Shown in pieces: positions 1 to 7,031 of a DNA stretch of 64,000 bases. The DNA lies in assembly GCF_017569225.1 (NCBI RefSeq), contig NZ_CP071868.1:2046001-2110000 (forward strand), written 5' to 3'. The position numbers and the translations under genes are program-made. Under the pieces are notes generated by a model. That model was not told the origin of the DNA, searched no databases, and was given only the letters and a program-made list of their open reading frames with translations. The DNA is from Pengzhenrongella sicca (lineage in GTDB: Bacteria; Actinomycetota; Actinomycetes; Actinomycetales; Cellulomonadaceae). How positions within the stretch are numbered: the stretch's first letter is position 1; every line of letters begins with the position of its first letter.

Positions 1-108
1 TTCGCGGAACGAGCGATGACCTCATGCGTGCGCATCCCCCGGGCAGGCGGTGAACTGCTGGACATCGACAAGTGCGCCTCCGGAAGCTGGGCATCGATCG
101 GTCCCTGA
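1..108 (+). CDS. possible C-terminal end of a gene entering from the left (partial)
   Basis: Frame 1 is open from the first base to a TGA at 106-108 and encodes 35 residues with no recognisable motif. It could be the tail of a gene whose body lies left of the window, or chance in GC-rich DNA. The next gene is on the other strand and starts its stop codon at 124, so the two would converge with a 15-nt gap, which is plausible spacing. No function can be given. Confidence 0.25.
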   Translation, partial: FAERAMTSCVRIPRAGGELLDIDKCASGSWASIGP

Positions 109-123
109 GGAGCCGATCCATCG

Positions 124-339
124 CTAACTGCCGGGCCTCGTAACCGAGGGGCTGCGACGCCGAGCAATCCGCCAGCCAACCGCTGCACCGAGCAACCACC
201 CGACCACCATTGCTGGAGCCCAGATCAATGGCCGCTCTGCCACGACCGAGCCGACAAAGAAGCCAGCGAAACCAAAGATGAGACCACCCAGTGCGCCTCC
301 ACGCTTGACGAGTCGATCGACGTACGGAGAGAGGGCCAT
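124..339 (-). CDS. small two-helix membrane protein, unknown function
   Basis: From the ATG at 339 the product is 71 aa. A short basic N-terminus is followed by a Gly/Phe-rich hydrophobic stretch (about residues 18-36), a second hydrophobic stretch (about 41-60), and an Arg-rich tail (IARRRS), so it is probably a two-helix inner-membrane protein. The frame stays open upstream to 414, but that extension is hydrophilic and unlike a membrane leader, so I start at 339; no strong ribosome-binding site supports either choice. It is divergent from the SUKH gene. I recognise no family. Confidence 0.5.
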   Translation of the reverse strand: MALSPYVDRLVKRGGALGGLIFGFAGFFVGSVVAERPLIWAPAMVVGWLLGAAVGWRIARRRSPSVTRPGS

Positions 340-521
340 GCGCGAATGGTCCGGCAGGCGAAGTCCCAGCGCAACACGAAGCGCGCTCCGGGATGCGTCA
401 AGCCGGCGGCCGCACAACTGTCGTAAGCGCTGGTCTCGTTCAATTCGTGGATCGGAGTCGAGGTGCCGGCGTCGATGTCGCCGATAGACCCGTGGGAGTG
501 CGCGCGGCGATAGCCTCAGGT

Positions 522-1100
522 GTGCTGAGAACCCTGCTTGAGGACTTGTTGGTGCAGTGGGTTCGTCTCGGCGCGCCCGTCGTGGGTGCGCTCCGCCCGG
601 GGCTGACCGAGGCTGAGCTGGATGCCGTCAGTTCAGAGCTGGGTCTAGAGCTGCCGAACGAGCTCCGCGAGCTCTGGTCCTGGCACGACGGTTGCGACGG
701 CGGCCGCAACGGCAACATCGGTCCGGGCGGATACCAGTTCCTCAGCAGTTCCGACGCGATAGCGGCCTACCGCCTCAACATGCGCATCCATGGTGAAGAA
801 CCGGGTGATCTACCTTCGGAGCCGTCTTGGCGCAGGTCGTGGGTTCCCTTCATGACTCAAGACGCGCAGCGTCTCTACATCGACTGCGAACGGACGACGA
901 CGACACGCACGTCACCTATCCGGCTCGTCTCGTGGGAATGGGAGAACTTCGACGTCGACCGTGCGCCGTCCTTGGCATCCGCCGTGTCGATGTGGATCTG
1001 GCTGCTGGAATCGGACTACTACGCCTGGGACGCCGCCGGGTTCGTCACGCCCGTAGCTTGGGGACAGATCCCGATGTTCGCGCGCTGGACTCTCGCCTGA
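522..1100 (+). CDS. SMI1/KNR4 (SUKH) family protein
   Basis: The product is about 192 aa from the GTG at 522. An early segment (LRPGLTEAELDAVSSELG, then LELPNELRELWSWHDG) is the characteristic start of the SMI1/KNR4 or SUKH fold, and a Trp-rich second half (SWVPFMTQDAQRLYIDC, WEWENFDVD) continues it. In bacteria SUKH proteins are often immunity partners of polymorphic or contact-dependent toxins; other members have no known toxin. I see no toxin gene next to it in this window. The frame is open upstream to 393, but the family match begins near 522, where TAGCCT (511-516) sits 5 nt before the GTG and may be a leaderless -10 box. The family call is fairly firm; the role is not. Confidence 0.7.
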   Translation: MLRTLLEDLLVQWVRLGAPVVGALRPGLTEAELDAVSSELGLELPNELRELWSWHDGCDGGRNGNIGPGGYQFLSSSDAIAAYRLNMRIHGEEPGDLPSEPSWRRSWVPFMTQDAQRLYIDCERTTTTRTSPIRLVSWEWENFDVDRAPSLASAVSMWIWLLESDYYAWDAAGFVTPVAWGQIPMFARWTLA

Positions 1101-1268
1101 AGCGAACGGCACGTTCGAGGGTGAGCCCAAGAGCCCGGGGCCGACCGTCGAGCCATAGCTGTCGCTCACCGGCGGTGGGCCAGCGGACATCTGCTGCGTA
1201 AGGCGCCCTTCTCACGATGGGCGAACCGGCCGGGGCGCCGGCGAGCGCAAGACGGAGTCGGCGGGGTA

Positions 1269-1706
1269 TCAGTCGATGTGGAGCTGGCACGCTGCGCTGG
1301 GCACGCCATCGACGGCGAACCGCAGGGAGAGGCGCTTTACGCCTTCCGCGGGCAGAGCGTGCCGCCACTCCGCATGCCATTCGGAACCGGAGCCGGCGAC
1401 CTGCCCATCGAGTTTCTTCAACTCCTCGCCGTTCTCACTGGATACGACCATTTGAACTCGCGCGAGTAGATTTCCCGGCATCTGCGGGGGCGGTCCCGCC
1501 TCGTCGTGGCCGTGCACCTTGACGGCGCGGCCCCAGGCATCGAACTCGCGCTCCCACTGCAAATCTCTGCGATCCGTTGCGGCGTCTCGGACGCCATCCC
1601 ACTCAAACTGAGCGAACTCGCTTTCGAGTGCGGCACGAGTGAGGACCACCCGCACGCCGTCAACCATCGCCACCGTGAAGTTCTCCGGCACCAGCAGATC
1701 ACCCAT
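1269..1706 (-). CDS. hypothetical protein, 145 aa
   Basis: The start is the ATG at 1706. On the same strand TAGCGT (1713-1718) lies 6 nt upstream, a leaderless-type -10 box that supports both gene and start. The protein is soluble, with no signal peptide or membrane span, and begins MGDLLVPENFTVAMVDGVR. It has alternating hydrophobic strands in the first 30 residues and ends in a strand-rich region (RLSLRFAVDGVPSAACQLHID), which suggests a beta-rich domain. I recognise no family. Its location in the accessory patch with the SUKH gene suggests variable, possibly immunity-related content, but that is only context. Confidence 0.55.
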   Translation of the reverse strand: MGDLLVPENFTVAMVDGVRVVLTRAALESEFAQFEWDGVRDAATDRRDLQWEREFDAWGRAVKVHGHDEAGPPPQMPGNLLARVQMVVSSENGEELKKLDGQVAGSGSEWHAEWRHALPAEGVKRLSLRFAVDGVPSAACQLHID

Positions 1707-1825
1707 AGGACGACGCTAGTGACCCTGGCCCCTACTGGTAAGTGCTCGAGTACAGCAGACTTCGTGTTCGCCCGAGTCCACGACTTACCTGTCGTCAAGC
1801 GGTGTTCTAGTTCCCGAGTGTGAGG

Positions 1826-2269
1826 CTAAGGCAACGTCGATTGAGGCGGCCGCGATGAACGCCCGAACGCCTGTTCCACGAAGCGCATCTCGCCCTCGTG
1901 GCACGCGATCCAGACCTTCTCGTCGTCGTCCAAACACTCCATGACCAGCCAGTCGGCTGGCATCTGCTTGTGGTCGGCCCGCGTGCCTTGTCGGACCGCA
2001 ACAACTTCAAGTCGATCGAGGGGCAAGTCGTGACGAGTGATCGGCATCCCGCGATCGACAACGTGATGGATGCCGTCCTGGGTCACGACAAGTAGTCCAC
2101 CGGGAGCCCGGCAGTACGGCCGGCTACCCACGACCCATCCGGGGAAGATCGCATCGCGCCCTGCCGTGAAGGCAGCAGCCGCTCTACGTCGGCGGGCCCG
2201 TCCGTAGAAGTACGCGCCCGCCCAGCCCCCGACCAGAACTCCGAGCACCTGGAAAAACAACTCCCACAT
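1826..2269 (-). CDS. membrane-anchored hypothetical protein, 147 aa
   Basis: The ATG at 2269 has an AGAGGG ribosome-binding site 5 nt upstream, so it is preferred over the in-frame ATG at 2305. One N-terminal helix (residues about 2-20, WELFFQVLGVLVGGWAGAYFY) precedes an Arg/Ala-rich stop-transfer stretch. A cytoplasmic domain of about 115 residues follows, with repeated strand patterns (GGLLVVTQDGIHHVV, LDRLEVVAVRQG, WLVMECLDDDEKVWIACHEGE). The layout resembles a membrane-tethered PH-like or GRAM-like domain, but no diagnostic motif is visible. Function unknown. Confidence 0.6.
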   Translation of the reverse strand: MWELFFQVLGVLVGGWAGAYFYGRARRRRAAAAFTAGRDAIFPGWVVGSRPYCRAPGGLLVVTQDGIHHVVDRGMPITRHDLPLDRLEVVAVRQGTRADHKQMPADWLVMECLDDDEKVWIACHEGEMRFVEQAFGRSSRPPQSTLP

Positions 2270-2438
2270 GGTTGCCCTCTCGTCCGTGTCGATTTCCGAG
2301 AGCATGGCACGCGTACCTCAACGCAGGCGCTGCCGCCAGGAAGAACTCAGACCGGAACTTACCTGTCGCTACCTGGCCCGCATGCACTATGTCGCAATTG
2401 CCGGTTGTGGCGGGCAGAAGACTTCGCGGTGTCGCTCG

Positions 2439-2984
2439 TCACGGAGAGTCGAGGAAGACATTGTCGCTGATGCGCGTCCATGACCCGGGAGCCGAGGGAG
2501 CCGCGGCGCCGTCGGCAACGAGCGCAGCGGTGACTGATGCGGCACCTACATTGAGGCTGAGAACAATGCCTCGCTCGAGCGTGGTCCTGTTGCCACAGGT
2601 GGAGCCGGCGCCACCTTCTGCCCCCGAGATCGCGGTCACGAAGCAATAGAGGCCTGTCTCGTCGCGCGCCACCCAGAAGGTCGCGTCTCCAGCCTGAGCA
2701 ACCTGCCGAGACGACGAAGCGATCAGGTCATCGGCACCAGAGTCAGGAAGGGCGTCAGCGGTACGCCGGGCCCGGTCCAGCAAAGAGATCGGAGTGCCTT
2801 GGTCGTTTGACCCGCGCGCCAACCCGATCGCTGCAACCGCGACGACGGCGATGCCGACAGCAACGATGAGGACTGCGCCGCGCCGGAGGCGACGAGCTCC
2901 CACGGGACCAGGTTCGTCAGGCGGCTCGTCGTCGACGAGCTCGACGTCCTTCAATCGGCGCTCTCTACTTGCCATGGAGACCAT
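2439..2984 (-). CDS. single-pass membrane protein, unknown function
   Basis: The product is 181 aa from the ATG at 2984, or 178 aa from a second ATG at 2975; neither has a clear ribosome-binding site. It has a charged cytoplasmic N-terminus (Arg- and Asp/Glu-rich, residues 5-36), one transmembrane helix (about 37-56, AVLIVAVGIAVVAVAAIGLA), and an extracytoplasmic domain. That domain has two Cys (in GLYCFV and GSTCGN), which may form a disulfide. The architecture is typical of actinobacterial surface-anchored hypothetical proteins. I recognise no family. Confidence 0.55.
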   Translation of the reverse strand: MVSMASRERRLKDVELVDDEPPDEPGPVGARRLRRGAVLIVAVGIAVVAVAAIGLARGSNDQGTPISLLDRARRTADALPDSGADDLIASSSRQVAQAGDATFWVARDETGLYCFVTAISGAEGGAGSTCGNRTTLERGIVLSLNVGAASVTAALVADGAAAPSAPGSWTRISDNVFLDSP

Positions 2985-3105
2985 GGTGTCTCACACACGG
3001 ACTCGAAGTGCCGGATCGGGATCGCTCTGCAGAGTCCTGACGTGTGACATTCTCTCGCCACTTACCTGTCGGAAAGCGTCGTTGGGCTGACCGTCGCGCA
3101 GTCGT

Positions 3106-3330
3106 TCTCCTGTCGGTCTGATAGCGCTGCTCCACCAGCCCCAACTCCACCAGCATCGACCGACCCTCCTCCCGGCGGCGGGATACACACCCACCAAGGA
3201 GAAGACGACACCCACCAGCCAGAACTGTCAGCCAGGAACCGGGGCCACTGTCACCCAGGAACCGGGGCCGCGTCCCGAAACTGTCAGCCAGCTACCGGGG
3301 CCACGATGTCCACCCTGAACCGGGACCGCA
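3106..3330 (-). mobile_element. IS481-type transposase remnant: promoter end plus first codons
   Basis: Read on the minus strand, four 23-bp repeats (3328 down to 3225) lead to a purine-rich ribosome-binding site (GGAGGAGGG) and an ATG at 3156. The reading MLVELGLVEQRYQ matches the usual first residues of actinobacterial IS481-like transposases with an N-terminal helix-turn-helix (usually followed by an AVLEVL-type helix). Homology stops after about 13 residues at 3118, and the next codons (TDRRTTARR) are unlike a transposase. Only the 5' end of the element survives, so the gene is dead. Identification rests on remembered family sequence. Confidence 0.55.
3225..3328. repeat. four copies of a 23-bp repeat
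   Basis: Copies: 3225-3247 (CTGTCAGCCAGGAACCGGGG+CCA), 3248-3270 (immediately adjacent, two mismatches), 3281-3303 (two mismatches) and a diverged fourth at about 3307-3328. The shared core is CTGTCASCCAGSWACCGGGGCC. They lie just upstream of the transposase remnant and are probably the end region of that insertion sequence. Confidence 0.75.
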
Positions 3331-3459
3331 CACGCGATTTGCGCACAGACCGCACAGCGTCCGTGCGTTCTTGCGTCGAAAACGATGGGTAAACGATGGG
3401 TGACTCAAATCGCGAGTCCGGTCCGCGGCGCGTTCCCGCAGGTCACAGCCACTTCCAAG

Positions 3460-3533
3460 TGCCCCGAGTGGGATTCGAACCCACACTGGATCGGGTTTGA
3501 GCCGAACGCCTCTGCCGGTTGGGCTATCGGGGC
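3460..3533 (-). tRNA. tRNA-Leu (anticodon CAA), short variable arm
   Basis: The 74-nt minus-strand cloverleaf starts GCCCCGA and ends TCGGGGC plus discriminator A, giving a 7-bp perfect acceptor stem. The D stem is GCC/GGC with an 11-nt loop containing GG, as in Leu and Ser tRNAs. The anticodon loop is CTCAAAC, with CAA complementary to 3497-3499. The T arm is GTGGG-TTCGAAT-CCCAC. The outermost anticodon-stem pair is a T-T mismatch and the variable region is only about 5 nt, whereas a leucine tRNA normally has a long variable arm. CCA is not encoded. The leucine assignment follows from the anticodon and A73. Confidence 0.8.
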
Positions 3534-3624
3534 ACGTGCGCCGCTGGACGGCGCGCCCGGTCAGGTTATCCGTTGTGTGGCGTACGCGACGACACAGGCT
3601 CGCATTCGGGGCCGTCGGCACCAG

Positions 3625-3630
3625 TAGGGT
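3625..3630 (+). promoter_or_regulatory. leaderless-type -10 box of pdtaR
   Basis: TAGGGT lies 6 nt before the GTG start of pdtaR. This spacing would start the transcript at or next to the start codon, as in other leaderless actinobacterial genes in this window. Confidence 0.6.
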
Positions 3631-3636
3631 GTAGCA

Positions 3637-4326
3637 GTGACTTCAAAGGACGCAACATCGGGCGAGCCGACGGCGGCCGCCCCCCTGGATCTTCCCCCTC
3701 TGCTCGCCAAGCCGGCCACGGCGACGCCGGCTGCGACGCCGGGCCGGCCCGCCCGGCGCGCTGTGGTCGCGGAGGACGAGGCCCTGATTCGCATGGACGT
3801 CGTCGAGACGCTGCGCGAGGCGGGCTTCGACGTCGTCGGCGAGGCGGGTGACGGCGAGACGGCGGTGCAGCTGGCCACCGACCTCAAGCCCGACGTCGTC
3901 ATCATGGACGTCAAGATGCCCGTCCTCGACGGCATCTCCGCCGCCGAGCGGATCGGCAAGGCGCACCTCGCGCCCGTCGTCCTGCTCACCGCGTTCTCGC
4001 AGACCGAGCTCGTCGAGCGCGCGCGCGACGCCGGCGCGATGGCGTACGTCGTCAAGCCGTTCAGCCCGGCCGACCTGCTGCCCGCGGTCGAGATCGCGAT
4101 CTCCCGCTACGCGCAGATCTCCGCGCTCGAGTCCGAGGTCGCCGACCTCGCCGAGCGGTTCGAGACCCGCAAGCGCCTGGACCGCGCGAAGGGCCTGCTC
4201 ATGACCAAGATGGGCCTGTCCGAGCCCGAGTCCTTCCGCTGGATCCAGAAGACGTCGATGGACCGCCGCCTGACCATGCGCGAGGTCGCCGACGCCGTCA
4301 TCGAGCAGGTGGGCGGCGCCAGCTGA
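3637..4326 (+). CDS. pdtaR: ANTAR-domain response regulator PdtaR
   Basis: Response regulator that binds RNA antiterminator structures; in Mycobacterium PdtaR is phosphorylated by the histidine kinase PdtaS. The 229 aa comprise a low-complexity Pro/Ala N-terminal extension (1-40), a receiver domain (41-160), and an ANTAR domain (about 165-226). The receiver has acidic pocket EDE (46-48), phospho-acceptor D91 in VVIMDVKMP, T118 and K140; the ANTAR core is LDRAKGLLM (181-189). The start is a GTG six nt after TAGGGT. The gene stands alone, with a hairpin terminator just downstream at 4355-4392. No kinase gene is in the window. In other actinobacteria it is also encoded near the liv transporter and polA. 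Confidence 0.93.
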   Translation: MTSKDATSGEPTAAAPLDLPPLLAKPATATPAATPGRPARRAVVAEDEALIRMDVVETLREAGFDVVGEAGDGETAVQLATDLKPDVVIMDVKMPVLDGISAAERIGKAHLAPVVLLTAFSQTELVERARDAGAMAYVVKPFSPADLLPAVEIAISRYAQISALESEVADLAERFETRKRLDRAKGLLMTKMGLSEPESFRWIQKTSMDRRLTMREVADAVIEQVGGAS

Positions 4327-4354
4327 GCACCCGCTCACCCCGCTAGGCCGAACG

Positions 4355-4392
4355 AGGCCCGGTCCACCCCGAACGGGCGGTGGGCCGGGCCT
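4355..4392 (+). terminator. hairpin terminator after pdtaR
   Basis: A 14-bp stem (4355-4368 AGGCCCGGTCCACC against 4379-4392), with one G-T pair and a 10-nt loop, starts 28 nt after the pdtaR stop. There is no T tract, as usual in high-GC actinobacteria. Confidence 0.6.
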
Positions 4393-4539
4393 GTCGTTTG
4401 TCACAAGTCTGCAACGACTTCCCGTGAGACCGCATTCGTCACATGCTGGACACACATCATGGGTACCTTTCCGGCACAGCCCTCCTCGGATAGATCGTCC
4501 GCCGCGGAGCAGAGGTACTCACCAGAGGGGTCGTACAGC

Positions 4540-5805
4540 ATGATTCGATCGACAAATGCACTCCGCGCTGCGGCGCTTGCCGGAGCGGTTGCTCTGGTCC
4601 TGACCGCCTGCGGCTCAGACGACGGGGGTGGCAGTGACGAGACCGACGCGAGCGCTGACGCCTCGCCGCTGATCATCGGCACGCTCCTGCCCCAGACCGG
4701 CACGCTCGCCTACCTCGGCCCGCCCGAGATCGCCGGCGTCGAACTGGCCGTCCAGGAGATCAACGAGGCCGGCGGAGTGCTCGGAGCCGATGTCGAGGTG
4801 GAGAACGCGGACTCGTCCGACGCCGACCACGCCGAGGTCGCGACCCAGTCCGTGACGGACCTGCTGTCCAAGGACGTCCAGGTCATCATCGGTGCCGCGT
4901 CGTCGTCCGTGACTCTCAACGTGGTGGACGACATCACGGGTGCCGAGGTCGTCCAGATCTCGCCCGCGAACACCGCGACCTCGCTGTCCGGCTACTCGCC
5001 GTTCTACTTCCGGACCGCCCCGCCGGACACGGTCCAGGGCGCGGCGCTCGCCAACCTGATCACGGGTGACGGGCACAGCAACATCGGCATCCTGGTCTTC
5101 AACGACGACTACGGCACGTCGCTGCGCGACGTCGTCAAGGCGACGGTCGAGGAGGCCGGCGCCACGGTGACCTACGGCAACGCCGGCGAGGAGTTCGACC
5201 CGGCCGCGAGCAGCTTCTCGGGCGACGTCACCGCCCTGCTGGCGACCAGCCCCGACGCGATCGTCATCCTCGCGTTCGAGCAGACGAAGCTCATCATCCC
5301 GGAGCTCATCGCCGCCGGCGTCGACCCGACGACCCTGTACCTGGTCGACGGCAACACGGCGGACTACTCGGCCGACTTCGAGCCCGGCACCCTCGAGGGC
5401 GCCCAGGGCACCATCCCGGGCGCGTTCCCGAGCACGGAGTTCCAGGCCAAGCTCAAGGAGCTGAACCCCGACCTCACGGACTACGCCTACGCTCCCGAGT
5501 CCTACGACGCGACGATTCTCGCCGCCCTCGCGGCGGTCAAGGGTGGCGGGACCGACGGTCCGACCATCCAGGAGAACCTCGCGTCCGTCTCGGGCGCCGA
5601 CGGCGGCACGGAGGTCTCCACCTTCGCCGACGGCGTCGCGGCACTCGAGGCCGGGGACGACATCCACTACGTCGGCCAGGCCGGCACCGGCTCGTTCAAC
5701 GAGGACAACGACCCGTCGTCCGCGTCGATCGGCGTCTACAAGTTCGACGCCAGCAACAAGCCCGTCTTCGTGAAGGGCCAGGAGGGCGAGGTCCCCGAGT
5801 CCTGA
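4540..5805 (+). CDS. livJ: branched-chain amino-acid ABC transporter substrate-binding lipoprotein
   Basis: Extracytoplasmic receptor of a HAAT-type (Leu/Ile/Val or related amino acid or urea) ABC importer. The ATG at 4540 (421 aa) opens a lipoprotein signal peptide: basic start MIRSTNALR, hydrophobic core, and lipobox LTAC with Cys24 as the lipidated residue. A Gly/Asp linker precedes a Peripla_BP_6 fold (about 45-400), seen in LIIGTLLPQTGTLAYLGPPE and GVELAVQEINEAGG. The frame is open to 4459 but that would bury the signal peptide. AGAGGGG lies 11 nt upstream of the chosen ATG. It converges on livF across two hairpins, so its expression is separate from its permease and ATPase genes. Substrate is inferred from family only. 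Confidence 0.88.
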   Translation: MIRSTNALRAAALAGAVALVLTACGSDDGGGSDETDASADASPLIIGTLLPQTGTLAYLGPPEIAGVELAVQEINEAGGVLGADVEVENADSSDADHAEVATQSVTDLLSKDVQVIIGAASSSVTLNVVDDITGAEVVQISPANTATSLSGYSPFYFRTAPPDTVQGAALANLITGDGHSNIGILVFNDDYGTSLRDVVKATVEEAGATVTYGNAGEEFDPAASSFSGDVTALLATSPDAIVILAFEQTKLIIPELIAAGVDPTTLYLVDGNTADYSADFEPGTLEGAQGTIPGAFPSTEFQAKLKELNPDLTDYAYAPESYDATILAALAAVKGGGTDGPTIQENLASVSGADGGTEVSTFADGVAALEAGDDIHYVGQAGTGSFNEDNDPSSASIGVYKFDASNKPVFVKGQEGEVPES

Positions 5806-5854
5806 TCAAGGGCCGCTGAGGCGGCCGCCCACGCGGCGGCCGACCTCGGGGGAT

Positions 5855-5881
5855 ACGAACGGAACGAACGGAACGAACGGA
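5855..5881. repeat. three tandem copies of ACGAACGGA
   Basis: Perfect 9-bp tandem repeat (5855-5863, 5864-5872, 5873-5881) directly abutting the stem of the terminator in the 374-nt gap between the converging livJ and livF genes. Confidence 0.8.
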
Positions 5882-5919
5882 AGGGCCCGGTACGGAGCAA
5901 TCCGCACCGGGCCCTTCCG
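5878..5919. terminator. strong bidirectional hairpin between livJ and livF
   Basis: A 14-bp perfect stem (5878-5891 against 5906-5919, CGGAAGGGCCCGGT) has an inner 3-bp CGG/CCG pairing. It lies 72 nt after livJ. The rest of 5806-6179 holds the 9-bp repeat, a second hairpin at 6140-6166 and no convincing gene. Confidence 0.7.
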
Positions 5920-6139
5920 TCTGCCCCCGTCCACCCGCGCCCGTTCCCGATCACCGGCGCCATCCACCCGCGCCTGTGCACCCGCGCCCGGTTCCCCCGG
6001 CGCCCGGCAGCCCCCGTCCAGGCGCACCTCGCCGAGTGCGACGGAGTGGCGGCCGGCGAGGCCTCCTGGCCGCCACAACGTCGCACTCGGCGGATGCCGG
6101 GGAGCGTCCCAGGGGAGTGGAGGAGGCGGGCGCGCGAAA

Positions 6140-6166
6140 GGCCCGCCACCGCTCGCGGTGACGGGC
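6140..6166 (-). terminator. terminator of the livHMGF operon
   Basis: GGCCCGCCACCGC pairs with GCGGTGACGGGCC at 12 of 13 positions; the closing pairs give a small loop. It starts about 14 nt past the livF stop on the minus strand. Confidence 0.6.
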
Positions 6167-6179
6167 CCTCGGGCGTGCG

Positions 6180-7031
6180 CTACGGCGTCGGCGGCGTGCT
6201 CGAGCCGGGGAGCAGGTCGGGCTTCGTGGTGGCCGTCTCGACGTCGGTCGCCAGGGTGCCGAGGTACAGCTCGATCACCTTCGGGTCGTTCATCAGCTGC
6301 CGGCCCGGGCCGGAGTAGGCGTTGCGGCCCTGGTCCAGCACGTAGGCGCGGTCGCAGATCTGCAGGCAGCGGCGCGCGTTCTGCTCGACGATGACGATCG
6401 ACACGCCCGCGCGGTTGATCTTGCGGGTGCGGATGAACGTCTCGTCCTGGCGCACGGGGGACAGGCCCGCCGACGGCTCGTCGAGCAGCAGGACGGACGG
6501 GTTCATCATCAGCGCCCGGGCCATCGCGACCATCTGGCGCTCCCCGCCCGACAGCGAGCCCGCGCGCTGGCCGCGCCGCTCGCCGAGCGTCGGGAAGAGG
6601 TCGACGATGAACTCGAACCGCTCCGCCCACTTCTTCGGGGCCTGGTACAGGCCCATCTGCAGGTTCTCCTCGATGCTCAGCGAGGGGAAGACGTTGTTGT
6701 TCTGCGGCACGAAGCCCACGCCGCGGCGCACGAGCGCGTCCGCCGCGTTGTTCGTGATGTCCTCGCCCTTGAGCGTGACGGTGCCGCTGCGGATCGTCAC
6801 GAGCCCGAAGAGCGCCTTGAGCAGCGTCGACTTGCCGGCGCCGTTCGGGCCGATGATGCCGACGAGCTCGCCGGGGTGGACCACGAGGTTGCAGCCGCTG
6901 AGGATGTCGACGCCGGGCAGGTAGCCCGCGACGAGGTCGGTCGCGGCGAGCAGCGGCTCGCCCGCGGGCGCGCCGCGGTGGACGCTGCTCGGGTCGCCGG
7001 TCGCTACCGCGGTGGTGGAATCCGTGCTCAT
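6180..7031 (-). CDS. livF: branched-chain amino-acid ABC transporter ATP-binding protein LivF
   Basis: One of the two ATPases of the HAAT importer, working with LivG on the cytoplasmic face of LivH/LivM. It is 283 aa from the ATG at 7031, which has GGAGGAGAAGCG just upstream and overlaps the livG stop as ATGA. Walker A is GPNGAGKS (61-68), the signature LSGGERQ (160-166), Walker B LLLDEP (181-186), and the H-loop region VIVEQNARR follows. The frame is open much further upstream but that part is antisense or out-of-frame livG sequence. The C-terminal 25 residues are a Thr/Pro-rich tail. The call over LivG comes from the short family core and position last in the operon. Confidence 0.9.
   Translation of the reverse strand: MSTDSTTAVATGDPSSVHRGAPAGEPLLAATDLVAGYLPGVDILSGCNLVVHPGELVGIIGPNGAGKSTLLKALFGLVTIRSGTVTLKGEDITNNAADALVRRGVGFVPQNNNVFPSLSIEENLQMGLYQAPKKWAERFEFIVDLFPTLGERRGQRAGSLSGGERQMVAMARALMMNPSVLLLDEPSAGLSPVRQDETFIRTRKINRAGVSIVIVEQNARRCLQICDRAYVLDQGRNAYSGPGRQLMNDPKVIELYLGTLATDVETATTKPDLLPGSSTPPTP

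Noticed and set aside
2965-3215. Two minus-strand frames read as whole small proteins
   Set aside because: Only the first 13 codons from 3156 resemble a transposase; the remainder is junk after the break, so it is reported as a remnant, not a gene.
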